64,000 nt of DNA from assembly GCA_003194525.1 (NCBI GenBank), contig NBIV01000144.1, positions 124,001 to 188,000 on the forward strand, read 5' to 3'. Below are positions 29,459 to 39,744 of this stretch, one piece after another (within the stretch, counting starts at the first letter, position 1; each line of letters opens with the position of its first letter). The notes beneath the pieces are model-generated. The model ran no database searches and had not been told where the DNA came from. It saw only the letters and a program-made list of their open reading frames with translations. The translations under genes were made by a program, and so were the position numbers. The DNA comes from Gracilariopsis chorda (taxonomy: Eukaryota; Rhodophyta; Florideophyceae; Gracilariales; Gracilariaceae).

Positions 29459-32400
29459 ATGCAAACCGACCCTGTAATGCTCTTTAATCGAGCGCATTAC
29501 AAAGTCCGTTTCTCGTTCGGTCTGGATTCCCAAGTCCAGATACCCGTCACTGGTGTCCTTGACACCGGCGCCGGGCCCAACTTGGTCCATGTGAATTCGC
29601 TTCCGCCCGGATGGCAATCGAAACTGCTTACTCGAGACCACCCGAACATTACGGATGCGTCTCGTAACCGTATGCGGACTTTGGGTGTCATCCGCCTTTT
29701 TATCCGAATCGGTAACCTTGGTGTGTGGGACCACTTCTTAGTCTCAACAAACCTGGCCACCCCGTGCTTGCTCGGTACTACTTTTATCGACAAGCACGTG
29801 ACGGCTATCTATCCACAACGGAAACAGGTTGCTTTTCACCACTCCCGACCGGTCGCACTCCTGAGCGCGTCTATGCGCACCCAAAGTATGACCGTACAGG
29901 AATCGCTTCCCACGACGGACAACTCAACATCGAATAAGATTCGTGTCGCCCGGGCGGTTAATATACCGCCAATGACCCAAGCGGAGGTGCAGGTTACCGC
30001 TGACGTTGGAGGACTTTCGTTCCTCCAACTGAACCCAAAGACGGTAAAGAAGCGCCTCATGCTCATGGCCAACGGCGTCATGGAACTTATCCCGAAACGG
30101 TCTTTCCGGGTCCTAGTTTCCAACTTTGGGAACAGCCCGATACATCTGGCCAAGAACACCATAGTCGGTCTTGCCATGCCCGCACCGGTTGCCTTAATTT
30201 CACCGTCTCCATTCGTCGGGGACGACGAATCGAAGGAGGGGGCCCCAACACCCCAAAACGACAACCAGAACGGACAGGAACTACAGACCGAAGTGGTGGA
30301 CCAGGACGGATGGAAGCAGAAAGCCCGCATCGGCGATGAATATGAGTCCGAACGGGAACGAATCACCGACTTTCTGCAACCATTCTCGGATATGTGGGAT
30401 GGACACTTGGGAGCAATCTCAATTGCCAAACACCGCATCCATCTGGAGGATGACTCTAAGCCAATCTTCCAGATGCCTTACCGAGCGGGACAGAAGAGAA
30501 GTGACCTGGAAAGGGAAGAGGTCACGAAGCAACTCCGTGCGGGTGTGATAGAACCGTCGTCCGCAGAATGGGCCAGTCCGGTCGTATTTGCACCAAAGAA
30601 GGACGGCACTCTACGCTTTTGCGTAGACTACCGTCGCCTCAACGCAATGACCGTACGGGATACTTATCCGATACCCAGAATGGATGAGTGCATTGACTCA
30701 CTGGGCGATGCAGTGGTGTTTACCACGCTAGATGCCAATAGCGGTTATTGGCAGTGCGAGGTAGATGAGTCCGATCGGGATGAAACGACATTCACCTCCC
30801 ACATGGGATTGTTCCGTTATGTTCGAATGCCGTTCGGTCTCAAAAACGCACCTGCTACGTTCCAGAGGGCGCTGGACATCATCCTCTCACGGGTCAAGTG
30901 GCAATTCGCGCTAGTATATCTAGACGATGTCATAATATACTCCCGATCGGTCCAAGAGCATTTTGGGCATGTACAGACCGTACTGGAACTCCTTCGTTCG
31001 GCTGGCATCACTCTACGCCTGGAGAAGTGCTTCTTCTTCCATCAGGCGGTCGACTATCTCGGCCATTTGATCCGTCCAGGCAGGTTACAAGTGTCTGGCA
31101 AAGCTTGCGACGCTTTGCGGCAGGCGAAACCCCCTACCAACCAGACGGAACTCCGCTCGTTCCTTGGCCTATGCAACGTGTTCCGTCGCTTTGTAGACGG
31201 ATTTGCTCGCATCGCCAGCCCGCTCAACCGGAAACTGGAGAAAGACCAGCCCTTCGAGTTTGAGACACTGACCGATGCGGAATATGAGGCGTTTGACGAT
31301 CTGCGCCAACGTCTCATACGCCCACCAATCCTGGCCCTCCCCCGAAACGGATACAAGTACGTCCTGGACACAGACGCTTGTAACACCCAGGTCGGATGCT
31401 GTCTCCTCCAGGAGCAACCTGAAGGTGATCTGCGACCGATCGGTTACTGGAGTCGGTCATTAAGCAAAACCGAACGGAAATACTCAACAACCGAACGGGA
31501 ATGCTTGGCCGTAGTCTGGGCCATCTCGCATCTGCGACCGTACCTGGAAGGCACACGTTTCACTCTCCGAACGGACCATCACTCATTGAGGTGGATCCTC
31601 AATTTAGCCGATGCGTCCGGACGGTTAGCGAGGTGGAGACTCCGCCTCATGGAGTACGACTTCGACGTCGTACACCGCCCGGGAGTAAAACACCAAGCAG
31701 CCGACGCCCTTTCCAGGATCCGTACGGACGGTGAGGATACAGAAGCACTGGAGGACGAGGTCCCGTGTCTGTTACTCGGAAGCGAGCCCGAAGCGGGAGA
31801 AACGCCAACAGTGACCACGGTTTGTTATGACGGTATAGAAGAGACCGTCATGGCTGATTGGCCGTGGGAAGGACCAGTTGGACTGGGGCTACCCACGGTG
31901 CTCGTGGTGAACACCGAAATGGAGGACGTCAGTCCGATATCGGTGGAAGAGTTCCTGCAGGAGCAGGCGAAGGACCCCCTCTGCCTGTCCGCACGGGAGA
32001 AAGTAGGAGACGGGAAAAGTCTCTTTGACGTGAACCGAAACGGGATATTGGTAAGGAAGGCACCGCTCGATGGGGCCCTCCAATGGTACGTACCGGAGAC
32101 TCTGCAAGCGAGACTCCTGTACTTGTCCCATTACCCCAGGTACGCCAGTCATCCGGGTGCTACAAAGATGTATAACACCCTCCGGCGGCACTACTATTGG
32201 CCCGGGATGGCCAACGACGTTTTCAAAACTGTACGGGATTGTCGCACATGCGTCTCCACTCGAGGGAGTCGCGAGCGACATCATAAGCTCCTGAAGCTTT
32301 TCCCAGCTGCGGGTCTACTGGAATTCGTCGCGATGGACATTCTCGGCCCATTTACGAAGTCCGCCAAGCGTCACCAATATGTCTTGGTAATCACCGATCG

Positions 32401-33520
32401 GTTCACTAAGTTCTGCCGCGCGATCCCATTGAGATCAACTACGGCGTCTGCCGTAGCCCAGGCTTTCCTGGAGAACTGGGTCTACCCGTACGGGATCCCG
32501 CTATATGTACTAACCGATAACGGAACCCAATTCTTCTCGAAGTTCTTCGAAGCGGTGTGCAGTATGCTTGGCGTCAAACATATAACCGCTACGGCCTATC
32601 ACCCCCAAACTAATGGGCAGGCCGAACGGTTTAACAAGACCCTCGTGGAGTGCCTCCGCCACTACGTGGCCGAGCACCAGACCGCATGGCACGAGTACGT
32701 GCAGCCGCTGACCTATGCATACAATATGCAGGTCCACCGCACTACGGGTACCACCCCGTTTGATCTCGTGCTAACACGGCATCCGCCCGGCGTACAGGTG
32801 GAGACGTCACCCACGACGGTCCCTGATGACGGTCCGGACACCGCATCACCCGCGCAGGTGAAGCGATACATCCTGGCCCGCCTTCGGGACGCTTTAGCAT
32901 CTGCACGGACACGGACGACTCAGGCCCAGCGCCAGTATAAGCTGGACTTTGACAGATCCGTACGGACTCTCCCCCGGTTCAAGCCAGGCGACGAGGTTTA
33001 CGTGGACCGACCGGAATGGATGCCGACAGCCCCACAGGCGGACGTCGACGAATACAACCGCAACTACCGGAAATTGCTTCCGAAAACGACGGGACCGTTC
33101 GGCGTCGTAACCGCCACGGAGGATACCGTCGTCATCGACGAAGACGGCGTTGAAAACCGCGTCAGCATCGACCGTATCACTCGGGCGCCACGGCGCACCA
33201 CCCGCACGGATTCCTCCCGATCGGCGCAACCCCAGACGACGGCCGCACCGGACACAGACCCAACGGGCCCCTACGCCCACCAAACGGTCTCCCCTTCGAC
33301 CCCGTCCGACGAACGACCACGTGAAGCGGTCGTAGACCGAATAGTCGGACATGAGGAAACCACAAACGGGATGAGGTACCGAGTTCGGTGGTTCGGGTAC
33401 CCACCCGAGGATGATACGCTCGAGCCCGCCGGTAATATCCCACAACACTTCGTTGCACGTTACTGGCGTCGTCGCCGCCGTTCACGCCGACAACCTGCAC
33501 CTCGCACACCAACCCCGTGA
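29459..33520 (+). CDS. pol: Gypsy-1 Pol: protease, RT, RNase H, integrase, chromodomain
   Basis: The frame is open from 29111 and overlaps gag in the +1 frame; the first ATG is at 29459, so translation is either by frameshift or by re-initiation. Domains in order: retropepsin VLDTGAGPN (about 29555); RT with FCVDYRRLNAMT, MPFGLKNAPATFQ and YLDDVIIYS (30917 onward); RNase H with VLDTDACNTQVG, TTERECLAVVWA and RTDHHSLRW; integrase with an HHCC finger (H..H..CRTC, about 32130-32270) and the DDE core at AMDILGPF, LTDNGTQF and NGQAERFNK. The C-terminus, about 33300-33480, is a chromodomain (VVDRIVGHEETTNGMRYRV, RWFGYPPEDDTLEP), placing the element among chromoviruses, which target chromatin marks. 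No stops interrupt it. Confidence 0.97.
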   Translation: MQTDPVMLFNRAHYKVRFSFGLDSQVQIPVTGVLDTGAGPNLVHVNSLPPGWQSKLLTRDHPNITDASRNRMRTLGVIRLFIRIGNLGVWDHFLVSTNLATPCLLGTTFIDKHVTAIYPQRKQVAFHHSRPVALLSASMRTQSMTVQESLPTTDNSTSNKIRVARAVNIPPMTQAEVQVTADVGGLSFLQLNPKTVKKRLMLMANGVMELIPKRSFRVLVSNFGNSPIHLAKNTIVGLAMPAPVALISPSPFVGDDESKEGAPTPQNDNQNGQELQTEVVDQDGWKQKARIGDEYESERERITDFLQPFSDMWDGHLGAISIAKHRIHLEDDSKPIFQMPYRAGQKRSDLEREEVTKQLRAGVIEPSSAEWASPVVFAPKKDGTLRFCVDYRRLNAMTVRDTYPIPRMDECIDSLGDAVVFTTLDANSGYWQCEVDESDRDETTFTSHMGLFRYVRMPFGLKNAPATFQRALDIILSRVKWQFALVYLDDVIIYSRSVQEHFGHVQTVLELLRSAGITLRLEKCFFFHQAVDYLGHLIRPGRLQVSGKACDALRQAKPPTNQTELRSFLGLCNVFRRFVDGFARIASPLNRKLEKDQPFEFETLTDAEYEAFDDLRQRLIRPPILALPRNGYKYVLDTDACNTQVGCCLLQEQPEGDLRPIGYWSRSLSKTERKYSTTERECLAVVWAISHLRPYLEGTRFTLRTDHHSLRWILNLADASGRLARWRLRLMEYDFDVVHRPGVKHQAADALSRIRTDGEDTEALEDEVPCLLLGSEPEAGETPTVTTVCYDGIEETVMADWPWEGPVGLGLPTVLVVNTEMEDVSPISVEEFLQEQAKDPLCLSAREKVGDGKSLFDVNRNGILVRKAPLDGALQWYVPETLQARLLYLSHYPRYASHPGATKMYNTLRRHYYWPGMANDVFKTVRDCRTCVSTRGSRERHHKLLKLFPAAGLLEFVAMDILGPFTKSAKRHQYVLVITDRFTKFCRAIPLRSTTASAVAQAFLENWVYPYGIPLYVLTDNGTQFFSKFFEAVCSMLGVKHITATAYHPQTNGQAERFNKTLVECLRHYVAEHQTAWHEYVQPLTYAYNMQVHRTTGTTPFDLVLTRHPPGVQVETSPTTVPDDGPDTASPAQVKRYILARLRDALASARTRTTQAQRQYKLDFDRSVRTLPRFKPGDEVYVDRPEWMPTAPQADVDEYNRNYRKLLPKTTGPFGVVTATEDTVVIDEDGVENRVSIDRITRAPRRTTRTDSSRSAQPQTTAAPDTDPTGPYAHQTVSPSTPSDERPREAVVDRIVGHEETTNGMRYRVRWFGYPPEDDTLEPAGNIPQHFVARYWRRRRRSRRQPAPRTPTP

Positions 33521-33814
33521 CTGATCACGCGAACCGTCACAACCCCTGCACGCTATTGGCTAATCTTCTCTATGCCAACCATGCACCGTTATTTGCGGAC
33601 AACCAAGGCTGGCATTCCGCCGCCAGCCAAAATTTTCGTAATATGATTGGCCGGTCTTTCCGCCACCAGCAAATGACCTCAACACGGCGACCTCCTCATC
33701 CGCCTCCCAAACCTCATCACCCGATACGGAGTATCTCAACCTAAGAGGGGAGGGGGGGGATAATAACAGATAAGGAAGAAGCCTAGAAAGAATAACACAC
33801 AACCAAGCACACAC

Positions 33815-33820
33815 TTTATT
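33815..33820 (-). terminator. Antisense polyadenylation signal in Gypsy-1
   Basis: TTTATT on the plus strand is AATAAA on the minus strand, 27 bases past the stop of the antisense gene, so antisense transcripts can end before reaching pol. Confidence 0.6.
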
Positions 33821-33846
33821 GAGATGAAGTAAGACCACGAGGAACC

Positions 33847-36156
33847 CTAACGACCGCGACCACGGCCACGACCAGGAGTCTGGGCACGGGCAGACCGCCT
33901 CGGGATCGGAGGCAAGCTCCCCTCCCTCGACGAGGCAGACCAAACCGTGGCGGGCTCGGAAACGACAACGCTCGGCGGACCGCTGGGAGGACCAGAAGCC
34001 GGCGCCTGAGGCATCGGCTCATCCTCATAAAGGTCAACCACTTCGTTCACCACCGCGGGTGCGACAGCGGATGGAGCCCCCCGACCGCCATGGGACTCCT
34101 TATATAGGTCCGTGATGGCCTGGGAAGCGATACGCTCACCCTCCATCCGCAAGGTCAAATCGTCCAACGTGGGAGCCTCTCCGGTAGGAGGACCCGCAGT
34201 ACCCTCCGGACGGGCAAGGGCAACAGCAACGGCCAACGTGGCCGGATTGTTCGAGGCCATTTCGGGATCGTAGGCTTCAGCTTCCATAAGGAGGTGGCCA
34301 TACAGTTCCAACGACCGAACCGAGTGGACGCGGAGACTCTCCAGGAGACGCATCTGCTCCTCAGCAGTCCGCCTCATCATCTGACCGCCGGTGTGAACGC
34401 GACGAACCCAAGTACGGGCAGACAGGAGAGCAGCTTCAACCGATTCGGGCTTACTCTCCCCGAAGCTCTCGCACACAGTGCATAGGGCATCGAAAGCCTC
34501 TTCAATGGCGGGCGTGAGCCACGGCTCATCGGTCTGCGAGCCCCTCTCCACCCGCTGACGGATTGGAGCGGGCACGGACGGTGTCGTCGGATAAGGAACC
34601 GAACGGAAGCCGGTGGAACCCAGCGGAGCAACAGGAACCGATGTCGGAGGAGGCGCCTGGCCAACGGCCACCGGGCCGCGTGAAATCGGCTTGGGGGCAG
34701 CACGGAAGTCCGACTCCAGATAACCGCTCGGGAAGTAGTTGCTGACGGAAACCTCCTTCCACTCAGGGCGACGACCGGCCGGAAGCTCCTGCCGGGAAAT
34801 GGGCCCACTGTTCCCGCTCGCGGGCATGATGGGGAACTCCCCAGTGAAGAAGTCATACCACAGAAAGCCCGGGGTACTGGACCAGTCGGTTTCCATCGAA
34901 AGACGCAACGCACGCTCCGCACCGGCCGTAGGGATCCGAGAGCCACGCAGGATGTTCTGTAACCCCATGCCGCGGATCAAGTCCACAAGACCGAGCGGCA
35001 GTGGTAGCAGACGGCCATAATGTGGGCCTTCATCCATCTCGTATAACCGAGCATCCCGGTCACGGGTGTATACGGACACGCCGTTAATCGCAGCCTGAAG
35101 GAAGGCCATGAAAGAGAACAGCGCCCACTCCGCGTATACTATCTGGAAGACGCGATCTGAAAACGGTCCAGAATTCAACACCTCGGTGGTGTGATACACC
35201 AATATCGGAGGAGTCGGGACCGACAGGTTGCGACTTACATCGTAGTCCTTCCAGCCCGTCGGGATAGGCATGTACGCACCGATTCGGTCGCTAGGTGCTA
35301 GGTCATGGAACTCGACATTGTGCCAGCAGTAGAAGTACCCCAGCGATGACCGAATACGGGCTTCCGTCGCGGCGTTGTCACCCCAGAGGGAGCGACGCAG
35401 CCAGTACAGTTCGTCAAAAGGGGGCTCAAACATAATGAGCTCCAACAGGTTGTGGCGCCCGGACGCCGGAAAGTAGGGGTCATCCTGCATCCGCTTCAAC
35501 AGACGCTGGAGACGCGACTGGTAGTCCACTTCCTCCGGGCAACGGACAAACGGCATATCGCATCGCCCGAAAGTCCGAGCAGGGTAAACACCGCGCGGGA
35601 TTGGCAGATGGGCCCAACGAGCCCTCCAAGCTTCTTCGTCAGTCCGCTTCGGATTACGAACGCTTAGCTCCGCATGGGTCCGGACGGATGGAATCCGACC
35701 AAACCGAACAGCGTCGAGATATTGCGTCGCGAGGCGCTGATACTCCAGCACGGACAACGGAGGCTCGCGGTCCTGACGATTTGGACGGTAATCGCGCTGA
35801 GCCCGATGGTCGAGATGCTGACCGGGAAGAGGAAGCGTGCGCGCAACAACGGGCATATTACTCGAAGACAGACCAGCCGCACGGGCATAAGGATCAGTAG
35901 GGGGAGGCATGGCTGATGGCAGGGCAAGGGGAGGTGCGCACGCTGTTGGTTCGGAGTCCGTGGTGACTGGAGAAGGAACCATGGCGGGTATAAGTAGCGG
36001 GAGAAGCTGGCGAGGCGCTAGGGAGGAACTCACCAAAAGGAAGGAAGAAGGATACCCGAACGGACGGCGAGCGAATGCATACCCAGGCAACGACAGCCAC
36101 GGCGCGGTTATAAACGCCCGTACGGACAATAACCGGGTTAATGCAGCCCCGCCCAT
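33847..36156 (-). CDS. Gypsy-1 antisense ORF, unknown protein
   Basis: A 769-codon uninterrupted frame opens at an ATG (36154-36156) and runs opposite to gag and pol in the space between pol and the 3' LTR. I do not recognise the family. The N-terminal 130 residues are hydrophobic then Pro-rich. The middle (about 150-460) looks folded, with YFYCWHNVEFHDLAPSDRIGAYMPIPTGW as the most distinctive stretch (split here: YFYCWHNVEFHDLAPS, then DRIGAYMPIP). The 540-650 part is helical. The tail is acidic, then ends in an arginine-glycine repeat (PGRGRGRGR), suggesting nucleic-acid binding. There is no envelope-type signal or transmembrane pair, so it is not an obvious env. Intact coding capacity plus a properly placed AATAAA argue that it is expressed from its own promoter in the 36157-36780 region. 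Confidence 0.7.
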   Translation of the reverse strand: MGGAALTRLLSVRAFITAPWLSLPGYAFARRPFGYPSSFLLVSSSLAPRQLLPLLIPAMVPSPVTTDSEPTACAPPLALPSAMPPPTDPYARAAGLSSSNMPVVARTLPLPGQHLDHRAQRDYRPNRQDREPPLSVLEYQRLATQYLDAVRFGRIPSVRTHAELSVRNPKRTDEEAWRARWAHLPIPRGVYPARTFGRCDMPFVRCPEEVDYQSRLQRLLKRMQDDPYFPASGRHNLLELIMFEPPFDELYWLRRSLWGDNAATEARIRSSLGYFYCWHNVEFHDLAPSDRIGAYMPIPTGWKDYDVSRNLSVPTPPILVYHTTEVLNSGPFSDRVFQIVYAEWALFSFMAFLQAAINGVSVYTRDRDARLYEMDEGPHYGRLLPLPLGLVDLIRGMGLQNILRGSRIPTAGAERALRLSMETDWSSTPGFLWYDFFTGEFPIMPASGNSGPISRQELPAGRRPEWKEVSVSNYFPSGYLESDFRAAPKPISRGPVAVGQAPPPTSVPVAPLGSTGFRSVPYPTTPSVPAPIRQRVERGSQTDEPWLTPAIEEAFDALCTVCESFGESKPESVEAALLSARTWVRRVHTGGQMMRRTAEEQMRLLESLRVHSVRSLELYGHLLMEAEAYDPEMASNNPATLAVAVALARPEGTAGPPTGEAPTLDDLTLRMEGERIASQAITDLYKESHGGRGAPSAVAPAVVNEVVDLYEDEPMPQAPASGPPSGPPSVVVSEPATVWSASSREGSLPPIPRRSARAQTPGRGRGRGR

Positions 36157-36780
36157 GCCACCTCGCGACCCTCATAGGACGTGTACCAGGACGCCCCCTT
36201 GGCTACGGTATGCACCATCCCCCTCCAGCCGCCACGTACCCCCGGTACCTCTGTCCACGCCGGGCAGTAAATGGACGTTGGGACTGTCGGAACACTGCGC
36301 CGTCGCAACCGCTTGGAAGGTAATGGCTCATACCGACGGGAACACGACGCCCGCCCTGGAACCCGACCGCTCTCCGATCTCCGCCCACCTCGCAACTGGC
36401 CAAAGGCCTCAAGACCAAGACCGTTCGGGGGAAACTGACATATTCTCCCCCCGGCCTGGGCAGGCCACTTCGGTGCGCCCGCGCCTATCGCGCGTGGCTC
36501 GGCGCCTGGGCATGCTGTGCTGTTCCTACACGGCGATGCTACCCCCTGAAGTGTGCGGTGCATTCCGCTATTGGGAGAAGGCGGCGCGAACCGCTTAATG
36601 GAAAGGGCGGGGCGTCCCGCCATTCGGTCTGATGGCGCGCCACTCGCCAATGGATTTCGGCATTCAACCGAACGGTCGACGAAGGCGTACCGTCTGACCG
36701 AATTGCACTTACCTCCGCCATCGCGACCGACCGGACATGCGCGCGCTACGAGGACGTGGCGCGAACTAAGAAGGGAGGTA
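36157..36780 (-). promoter_or_regulatory. Region between antisense ORF and 3' LTR
   Basis: GC-rich sequence with no sense coding capacity; a 247-codon minus-strand frame (36138-36881) crosses into the LTR and has no similarity, so it is probably chance. By position this is the upstream region of the antisense gene. A polypurine tract, AAGAAGGGAGG at 36768-36778, ends two bases before the 3' LTR. Confidence 0.5.
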
Positions 36781-37388
36781 TGTGGAATAGCGGACGTGCG
36801 GGTAAGGTGGGGAATGCGAGTAACCGAGCGGATGACGGACCGGGAATCGGACAGGTTGTACACGTGCGTGCTTGTGCACATGATCAGAACGCGTACCGAG
36901 ATTTTCCGTGCGGTACACTAATTTTTAGTATTTCTAGCTAGGGTAGTATTAGTGACCCATGTGCGGCCGACGGGCCTGCACCTCGGGGCCCATTACAGTG
37001 CCCTCGAGGTGAGCCACTAGGGCCTGGGCTACTATATAGGTACCACTACGGTCACTACCCCTTTTCGAGTAAAGCCAGACGTTCCTTGACCAAGTCTACG
37101 AGCACCTACTTCTAGTTCGCGATACAGACGGCGCACTAGGTAGCGCAGCTAGTCCGACCGGTCACCACTAGTGGTACACGACCGCCAACACCCAACGCGT
37201 GCACACTGACCACGCCTGGCGCAGTTGTCCGTCCGGTTCCACCGCCCTCGCCCGACGTCTCCTGACCGACCGCTTCGGATCCTTGAGCCCATCCTCCGTC
37301 CGGGCTTCCTAGGAAACTACACCCACCAACCGCTGAAGCCTCGGCCGACCGGTTGGCACCTTTCATTTAAGCACTACGCTTCCCCACA
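36781..37388 (+). repeat. Gypsy-1 3' LTR (608 bp)
   Basis: It is the same length as the 5' LTR and differs by one base near 37234 (GTCCGGTTCC versus GTCCGTTTCC). It ends TTCCCCACA and is followed by the duplication GGTTG. Confidence 0.97.
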
Positions 37389-39059
37389 GGTTGCCCCGAC
37401 ATGGCAGACCAGATGCACTGTCGGCTGATGACGAAATGATCTCTAAAGCTGTGAAAACATTTCTGCACAACCAAAGAATATCTTACAAGGCTCGACCAGT
37501 TAGGAGACATAATAGAACAGAGATTGTCGAAAGGAAGAACGGCATCGTGAAGCGGATATTAGAGAAAGCCCAATTCAAAAGCACCAATGGAAGTGACCGC
37601 CTTCTGTTGTCTAGAGCCATACTCCTTTCTCATTGCTTCAGCGGGTCGAAGGTCATGAGCAGCTTTAAGCTGGCGAAAGGGTACGCCCCCTCCGTCATAA
37701 GGGCACCACAAAAGGTCGTGACAGAAGAGCTGTTGACTGCTTACAAAGAGCATTCAGCAAGAAGCGTGATTCAACGGTTATTTAAATCAAACGACCATTC
37801 CGAAATCCTGCAATCGGCTATAAAACCAAGTGATGACATCTTTTTCTTCTTCTGCACAACCGCACAGAACCAGCCCGACGTTTGGAAACAAGGGAAGGTC
37901 GTAAAACCCCATCAACATCTGGTGGAAGTACTGACGAGCGACAAAGCATCGATATCTAAGATTGACTACGAAGATATCAGACTACGACCTAGTTCTGAAC
38001 TAGCACGGGAGTTATCCGAAGGCCTCATGGAGGAATATATCGATCTCACACTCTCTCCACGCGACACTCTTGATCCTGGCAAATATCCAGTTGCTGATGC
38101 CATGATGAGTTCCCAAGAAAGGGCAATACTTCTGCAAGCAGAGCGAGCACAGAAGGACATAGGGAGCTATGCATTACCACTACGAAGGAACCCGAATATA
38201 GACATGCAATTCTCTTTAGAATCCGACGAGCAGAACGTACTCAAACACATACAAGAGTTCATTGGATCGAGACAAGTCACCAGACGCGAGAAGCAATTTG
38301 CACCGCCATGGATTCTGAAGAAAGCTATCGAGAAGGAGCATATGACAACTGGATACACGCATACACGAAAGTCGAGGAACGAGACGTACCCAAAACTGCA
38401 AACATCATATCCTCTCACACAGTGTGCAAGGCCAAAGAAGACGAAGAACAACAACTCAAATTGAAAGCCAGGCTCGTTACAAATGGTAAAAGGGACGAGA
38501 TGAAAGACGAAATACGGAAAGATTGCTCGCACGCAGACATGTTGCTGGTTAGAATGCTTCTGAGTCCCGTACTTTGCCTTGGCTTCGTATTCGGTGTGGC
38601 AGAAGTCAGAGGTGCGTATCTGCAAAGTGGACCCATTAAACGAAAAGTGTTTGTGAGACTGCCACCAAAAATCTGGAAAAGGAAAGGCATATTACGGAAA
38701 CTCACCAAACTCCCATACGGAATAGTAAAACCCAACCGACAGTGAGCGAAGCGCATTGAGACATGGATGCTTGTTCAAGCAGGATTGGAGCGCGTCTTCG
38801 GCGTGAACCAGTTACTCTTGAAAAGGGACACCACAGGAAGAATCATACTAATGATTGCCAAGCTCATAGATGATCTACAGGTAGCTGGATTCATCACACG
38901 AATCGAGAAGTTTATGGCGGACTTGCAGAAAGAATTGGAGGTAGGAAAGCTTCGCATAGGATGCAAAATATCATTTGCAGGGGGCGATAACCTACAAGAC
39001 GATGACGCGAATCTTACACTCTGCATATACCCGTACATGACAAAACTACACTCAATTGT
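37389..39059 (+). pseudogene. Copia-3 integrase end and reverse transcriptase
   Basis: It continues the integrase from the other side of Gypsy-1: RHGRPDALSADDE, then RTEIVERKNGIVKRIL, which holds the second catalytic aspartate and the glutamate. A linker region leads to copia RT: WIHAYTKVEERDVPKTANI, LKARLVTNGKR, EVRGAYLQSGPIKRKVFVRLP and LTKLPYGIVKPNRQ. A frameshift near 38310-38380 and a TGA at 38743 interrupt it. After the stop the frame holds AKLIDDLQVAG, keeping both RT aspartates. The sequence was probably a functional pol before decay. Confidence 0.88.
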
Positions 39060-39740
39060 GATGCAATGCCCCCAGGCGGGAGCTGGCACACAATGGTATT
39101 CGACGTCCTCCTCTATAGGTTAGCGCAGCAATAAAACCACCTGTGGTGAGCGCACGAAGCCGAGTGTAAACCCCAGACTCACTGTCACGACGGGCGTACA
39201 TGTGTAAGAAACAAGAAGACCGAGAAGTCGGAAGCGGGAAAATGTGGTGACACACGAGTGGTGGGCGACGCGCAAGGGCAGCATGGTATCCACACGAGTG
39301 GGGCGGTGGTGAACGAGGCAACGGTAATCACCAATAGTCGCCGTACAGCGACACCTGTTTACTTGGGAAAGCAGCAAAAGCCGGGGTAAAAGCGCGCACA
39401 GAAACACACACAACAGTGGTAAGCATGTGTTGAAAACTACACGAGGTGGGTAACTAGACCTGCACGAGGTGGCGTCTCTCCCAACGGAGGAAAACACTCA
39501 CCAAGGGTTCTGAGTCAGAGCCGACACTCGCCTCCTGCGTTAATTTCGACCTGGGCGGCCGGAGCTCACATATATAAGTAGTGCTAGTCGGCGCCCTGAC
39601 ATTACAATAAAATTAAATATTAGTATCCCTAAGGGGGCGTCTAATATTACAAACGAGTGGCACATGCCAACAATGCCATGCACTACAGCTGCAACCCAAA
39701 TTGGGGCCTTTCCAACGGAAACTGAATACTGGTGCATTAC
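39060..39740. other. GC-rich insertion inside the Copia-3 RT
   Basis: Copia RT similarity stops near 39055 and resumes after 39745. Between them is unrelated sequence with a TATATAAG box (about 39570), AATAAA (about 39606) and a TAATATTAG/CTAATATTA inverted pair. It therefore looks like a solo LTR in plus orientation. Exact ends and a target duplication could not be fixed. Confidence 0.45.
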
Positions 39741-39744
39741 TCAT

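Larger units (their letters stand above)
26495..37388 (+). mobile_element. Gypsy-1: young chromodomain Ty3/gypsy retrotransposon with antisense gene
   Basis: The element is 10,894 bp, with 608-bp LTRs and the target duplication GGTTG at 26490-26494 and 37389-37393. By eye the LTRs differ at one base (T at about 26952 versus G at the equivalent place in the 3' copy), so insertion is recent. It encodes gag, a pol with protease-RT-RNase H-integrase-chromodomain order (Ty3/gypsy), and a large antisense gene between pol and the 3' LTR. All three frames are uninterrupted. Confidence 0.97.

Noticed and set aside
30336-33335. Numerous minus-strand and other-frame ORFs over gypsy pol
   Set aside because: They are shadows of the GC-rich pol frame; none has a family pattern, in contrast to the separate antisense ORF at 33847-36156.
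36138-36881. 247-codon minus-strand frame between antisense ORF and 3' LTR
   Set aside because: It crosses the LTR boundary, overlaps the start of the larger antisense ORF in another frame and has no recognisable pattern.
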